Shown: one piece after another, positions 61,032 to 64,000 of the stretch
Position numbering within the stretch: the first letter of the stretch is position 1
Layout of the letters: the number at the start of each line of letters is the position of its first letter
Source of the DNA: Leuconostoc lactis
GTDB taxonomy: Bacteria; Bacillota; Bacilli; Lactobacillales; Lactobacillaceae
Length of the DNA: 64,000 nucleotides
Direction of reading: 5' to 3'
Assembly: GCF_007954625.1 (NCBI RefSeq)
Contig: NZ_CP042420.1
Location: 1,314,501 to 1,378,500 of the forward strand
The notes under the pieces: model-generated
The model's database searches: none
Told to the model about the DNA's origin: nothing
The model's input: only the letters and a program-made list of their open reading frames with translations
Made by a program: the position numbers and the translations under genes

Positions 61032-62972
61032 ATGTTAAAAAAGTATAAATTATACAAATCCGGGAAAACGTTGGTGACGGGTATTTTTGTTGCTGGTGCC
61101 ATCGCCTTAACTGGCGTGTCACAGGTACACGCTGACACGACTACGCAGAATAGTGCCGATCAGGTTGTGCAGACGGGGGTAGCAAATCCGCCCACGACAA
61201 CGACTGATGCAACCGCAACCCAGCCAGTAGATACGCCCACGACAAAGCCAGTACCGGTGACAAGTACTACACCAGCAAGTTCTTCGGCAACATCGGCTAG
61301 TGCAGAAAGCCCAGTTAACGGCACTGACGCAACAACTAGCAACGTTAACGATGTATCTGTCCCACAGACAGCGTCTACGCCAAATACTACAAGTACAGCG
61401 CCACAAACGACTACTGCAAATACGGCTAGTGCAGTAGCACCAGTCACAACAGCACCAACAACGCCAATAGCACCGGTATCGGCAGTGATACCAGCCCCAG
61501 CACAAGGTGTAACGGCTGCGCCACAAACCGTTGCGGCACCTGATATCACTGTGCAAGGCCAAGGACAAAACTATGGCTGGCAAAACCCTGTCCATGAAAA
61601 CGAAACCGCCGGTGTCACTGGCCAAGCGCTACGTTTGGAAGGGGTTAAAATAACGGTTAACAACACGAGCAATACCTACCCAGGTGATATTGTTTATCAA
61701 GCGCATGTTTCCGGTACTGGCTGGCAGAGTGAAGTTAAAAATGGTGCGCTAGCAGGAACAGTTGGACAATCCCGCCAAATGGAGGCCATCAAGATTCATT
61801 TGACCGGTGAATTAGCCAACCAGTATGACATTTACTATCGTGTTCATATTCAAGATTTTGGGTGGTTAGATTGGGCTTCAAACGGGACAGTTGCTGGCTC
61901 AACTGGTTTAGGTTTACGCCTTGAAGCGATTCAATTCTTGCTTAATTTGAAGCAACAAGCCTTCACCCAAAGCACGCAGCGACCAAGTGTTGGCGCAGCT
62001 AACATACAATACCAAGTACAAGGCCAAGACTATGGCTGGCAAGGGACGCGTAATAATGATACGGTTGCTGGGACAACAGGGCAGGGTAAACGCTTAGAAG
62101 CCATCAAAATTTATCTTGATAACAATGGCTTGACCGGTGATGTTGTCTATCAGGCACACGTTTCAGGAACAGGTTGGCAAAATGCAGTCACCGATGGTCA
62201 GTTAGCAGGGACGGTTGGTCAGTCTCGTCAAATGGAAGCCATTAAAGTGACTTTGACTGGCCAATTAGCCAGTTATTATAACCTTTACTATCGTGTTCAT
62301 ATTCAAGATGTGGGTTGGTTGGCTTGGACAGCTAATGATGGTATTGCTGGCTCAACTGGCTTAGCAAAGCGTATTGAAGCCATTCAATTAACGCTGATTC
62401 AAAAAGGCCAGGCTGTACCGCAAACAGGGACAGCTTATTTGAACCCGACAAATTATCAAGTTGTCACAAAGCATGCAAACCAACCGGTTTACTTCTCGCA
62501 ATTAGACAGTCGCTGGGCAAATCATCCTTTTAATGACTATACAATGGGGCCAGCTGGTTGTGTCCCTACTAGTATTGCAATGGTTTTGAATGGGTCATAT
62601 GGCATTCCAGTGAACCCAGACAACGTGAGAGCCGTGATGAATAACATCAGTACATCATCATATGGTGCGACGGGCATTGACTTGATTAATACCGTACATT
62701 ATTATGGTCGTCAAGTCGAACAAATCAATACGGTTGCCCGCACGGCGCAATTGCTACAACAAGGCGTTCCTGTAATTTTCTATGTTAATGTGGCTAATGG
62801 TATCGGGCACGCAATTGCCACTTACGGTTATAATAACGGGGCAACGCAGGTCTATGATCCTTACAGTCGCTATTACTTCAATGGCTGGTACGATCTTAAC
62901 TATCTTTCAAATACGCTGAGTCGCGATCCTGCTGATTGGAATGCCGGACGACCAGTGTTTGCAATTATGTAG
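61032..62972 (+). CDS. Secreted cell-wall protein: KxYKxGKxW-like signal, six ChW repeats, C39-type peptidase
   Basis: 646 aa. The N-terminus MLKKYKLYKSGKTLVTGIF matches the KxYKxGKxW signal peptide of LAB surface proteins; a Thr/Pro/Ala-rich linker follows (about 40-170). Two copies of a three-repeat unit (about 174-310 and 328-464) contain six ChW repeats, each with GW and G-x2-G-x2-R-x-EAI elements, which bind the wall or substrate. The C-terminal domain (about 485-646) is a C39_2-type papain-like peptidase with C510 (AGCVPTS), H593 (GIGHAIA) and D609 (VYDPY). Start ATG 61032 follows GAGGAG. Substrate unknown; peptidoglycan or peptide cleavage is likely. Confidence 0.87.
   Translation: MLKKYKLYKSGKTLVTGIFVAGAIALTGVSQVHADTTTQNSADQVVQTGVANPPTTTTDATATQPVDTPTTKPVPVTSTTPASSSATSASAESPVNGTDATTSNVNDVSVPQTASTPNTTSTAPQTTTANTASAVAPVTTAPTTPIAPVSAVIPAPAQGVTAAPQTVAAPDITVQGQGQNYGWQNPVHENETAGVTGQALRLEGVKITVNNTSNTYPGDIVYQAHVSGTGWQSEVKNGALAGTVGQSRQMEAIKIHLTGELANQYDIYYRVHIQDFGWLDWASNGTVAGSTGLGLRLEAIQFLLNLKQQAFTQSTQRPSVGAANIQYQVQGQDYGWQGTRNNDTVAGTTGQGKRLEAIKIYLDNNGLTGDVVYQAHVSGTGWQNAVTDGQLAGTVGQSRQMEAIKVTLTGQLASYYNLYYRVHIQDVGWLAWTANDGIAGSTGLAKRIEAIQLTLIQKGQAVPQTGTAYLNPTNYQVVTKHANQPVYFSQLDSRWANHPFNDYTMGPAGCVPTSIAMVLNGSYGIPVNPDNVRAVMNNISTSSYGATGIDLINTVHYYGRQVEQINTVARTAQLLQQGVPVIFYVNVANGIGHAIATYGYNNGATQVYDPYSRYYFNGWYDLNYLSNTLSRDPADWNAGRPVFAIM
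61552..62420 (+). repeat. Tandem duplication of a three-ChW-repeat unit in the coding sequence
   Basis: The stretch encoding about residues 174-310 is repeated at about 328-464, offset by some 154 codons. The protein copies are close (for example VYQAHVSGTGW and YYRVHIQD in both) while the codons differ, so the duplication is old. Confidence 0.75.
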
Positions 62973-62992
62973 CGTCATAAAATAATGTGGTG

Positions 62993-63019
62993 AAAAGACA
63001 AGAGATTGTCTTTTTTTTT
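62993..63019 (+). terminator. Terminator of the ChW/C39 gene
   Basis: AAAAGACAA, loop GAGA, TTGTCTTTT and several further T. Confidence 0.82.
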
Positions 63020-63152
63020 GGAAAAAAACCTATTCACAACACACAAAAATTAATAAAAATGTAATTTTAAGTAAGGTTTTCTCACATAAATAACATAACA
63101 CCTTGAATAAAGTGATAAATTTTAATTTATATTTAATAAAGGTGAAAAACAC

Positions 63153-63554
63153 ATGGAAATTGATGACATTGCTGCTATCGTAAAGATTTTAAACGACAAT
63201 AACCTTAGTCATATCTCGTTTAAAAAAGGTGATTCGAAAATTAGTGTCTCAAAAAACATTAATCGTGAGATTCAAATAGCTGAAAGCACAGATATTGCAA
63301 AAGAACAACCACATCAAGAGATGCGTTACATCGTATCACCAACAATTGGAACGTTTTATACCGCATCTGATCCTGAATCGTCACCCTTTGTTACAGTGGG
63401 ACAGACAGTAACTCAATCTACTGTAGTTGGTATTGCAGAAGCCATGAAAATGATGACCAACATCTTAGCAGATAACGAGGGCGTGATTGCTGAGGTTTTA
63501 GTTAAAGATGGTGATGCAATTGAATATGGACAAAAATTGTTTAGGTTGTTGTGA
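63153..63554 (+). CDS. accB: Biotin carboxyl carrier protein of acetyl-CoA carboxylase
   Basis: 133 aa. The C-terminal biotinyl domain has K99 in the AEAMKMM motif, the site of biotinylation, with the [20 protein letters not shown] thumb-like segment typical of AccB. It accepts CO2 from AccC, whose gene overlaps by one base (TGATG). The protein is short, lacking the longer N-terminal linker of most AccB. AAAGGTGA lies before ATG 63153. In fatty acid loci of Firmicutes a fabZ gene usually lies between accB and accC; here it is missing. Confidence 0.93.
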   Translation: MEIDDIAAIVKILNDNNLSHISFKKGDSKISVSKNINREIQIAESTDIAKEQPHQEMRYIVSPTIGTFYTASDPESSPFVTVGQTVTQSTVVGIAEAMKMMTNILADNEGVIAEVLVKDGDAIEYGQKLFRLL

Positions 63555-64000
63555 TGCGCAGTACATTAGAACACAACTTTAAAATTTTAATTGCTAATCG
63601 TGGTGAAATTGCGGTCAGAATTATTCGAGCGGCAAAGACATTGGGGTTCACAACAGTAGCAGTTTATTCGTCCGCCGACAAAGCATCGCTACATGTCGCA
63701 ATGGCAGACGAGGCCATCCAAATAGGTCCTGCAAATGCGATTGATAGCTATTTGAACCAACATGCAATTTTAGCGGCAGCAGAGATTACACATGCTGATG
63801 CCATTCATCCTGGTTATGGCTTTTTATCTGAAAACGCGGATTTTGCCAGTAAAGTCGAATCAATGGGTCTTACATTTATTGGCCCAACAAGTGATACCAT
63901 TTCGCAAATGGGCGATAAGGCTAGCGCACGTCAATTTATGTCAGAAACCGGCGTACCGATTGTGTCTGGAAGTGATGTTTTTTTTGATAATGCACATGCT
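63554..64000 (+). CDS. accC: Biotin carboxylase, N-terminal part (runs off the right edge)
   Basis: ATP-grasp enzyme that carboxylates the biotin on AccB. The frame from ATG 63554 is open to the window edge (149 codons). [20 protein letters not shown] is the typical N-terminus, followed by [20 protein letters not shown] and [14 protein letters not shown], the conserved pre-ATP-grasp region, and [13 protein letters not shown]. The start is translationally coupled to accB. Only the N-terminal third is visible. Confidence 0.95.
   Translation, partial: MRSTLEHNFKILIANRGEIAVRIIRAAKTLGFTTVAVYSSADKASLHVAMADEAIQIGPANAIDSYLNQHAILAAAEITHADAIHPGYGFLSENADFASKVESMGLTFIGPTSDTISQMGDKASARQFMSETGVPIVSGSDVFFDNAHA

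Noticed and set aside
61119..61625. 168-residue minus-strand frame rich in Cys and Trp
   Set aside because: It is the complement of the Thr/Pro/Ala-rich linker of the ChW protein; low-complexity codons produce it by chance.

Overview
The window looks like the chromosome of a Gram-positive lactic acid bacterium of the family Lactobacillaceae, most plausibly Weissella or a close relative. This is an inference. It rests on the moderate GC content, strong AGGAGG-type ribosome sites, perfect CcpA cre boxes, a lactococcal-type heme-efflux operon, a manganese riboswitch upstream of a P-type ATPase, LysM and ChW cell-wall proteins with a KxYKxGKxW-like signal, and the many NAD(P)H/FAD oxidoreductases of a cytochrome-poor fermenter. 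No rRNA, tRNA, CRISPR array or intact IS element was seen.

Region 1 (1-6.7 kb): the tail of msrB, an OmpR-type two-component system, a COG4705 membrane protein, a PAP2 phosphatase, a VOC protein, and an hrtR-hrtB-hrtA-like heme sensor/efflux operon with two tandem palindromic operators. Region 2 (6.7-16.5 kb): a long amino-acid cluster. A complete polar amino-acid ABC importer is followed by a PLP aminotransferase, a D-2-hydroxyacid dehydrogenase, a second ABC ATPase, an MFS transporter broken by a one-base change in a G run, and a second aminotransferase; a convergent LysR gene closes it. Together these could import an amino acid, transaminate it, reduce the 2-keto acid and export the D-hydroxy acid.

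Region 3 (16.6-23.8 kb): two tandem VIT/CCC1 metal transporters (the first probably leaderless), an ABC-2 exporter bracketed by terminators with identical stems, a polytopic GT39-like protein, an SOS-controlled Y-family polymerase with a YolD partner, and a cold-shock gene. Region 4 (23.8-31.2 kb): a candidate small RNA, then a redox block with an RclA-like disulfide reductase, two NmrA-like proteins, a CPNRGC-type reductase, an MscL-like channel, a YdcZ-family transporter and an Rrf2 regulator.

Region 5 (31.3-42.9 kb): split ThrE exporter, Mn2+ riboswitch plus cation P-type ATPase, CcpA-controlled sugar porter, a six-LysM glucosaminidase, and a CcpA-controlled cellobiose-type PTS with a GH1 phospho-glucosidase. 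Region 6 (42.9-53.6 kb): the accessory part of the window. It holds an ABC-F protein, a possible 36-residue micro-gene, a 53-residue membrane protein, the C-terminal remnant of a plasmid-type ParA with a small downstream frame, a LysR/FAD reductase pair, a TelA trio, ASCH and DUF2785 proteins, an orphan bacteriocin-immunity gene and a membrane-protein gene split by an amber codon.

Region 7 (53.6-64 kb): a LacI-regulated locus for alpha-glucosides (permease plus GH13 enzyme with oligo-1,6-glucosidase features), a two-domain VOC dioxygenase-like protein, a GlsB-type stress protein, a probably leaderless ClC transporter, a secreted ChW-repeat/C39 peptidase, and accB followed by the start of accC at the right edge.
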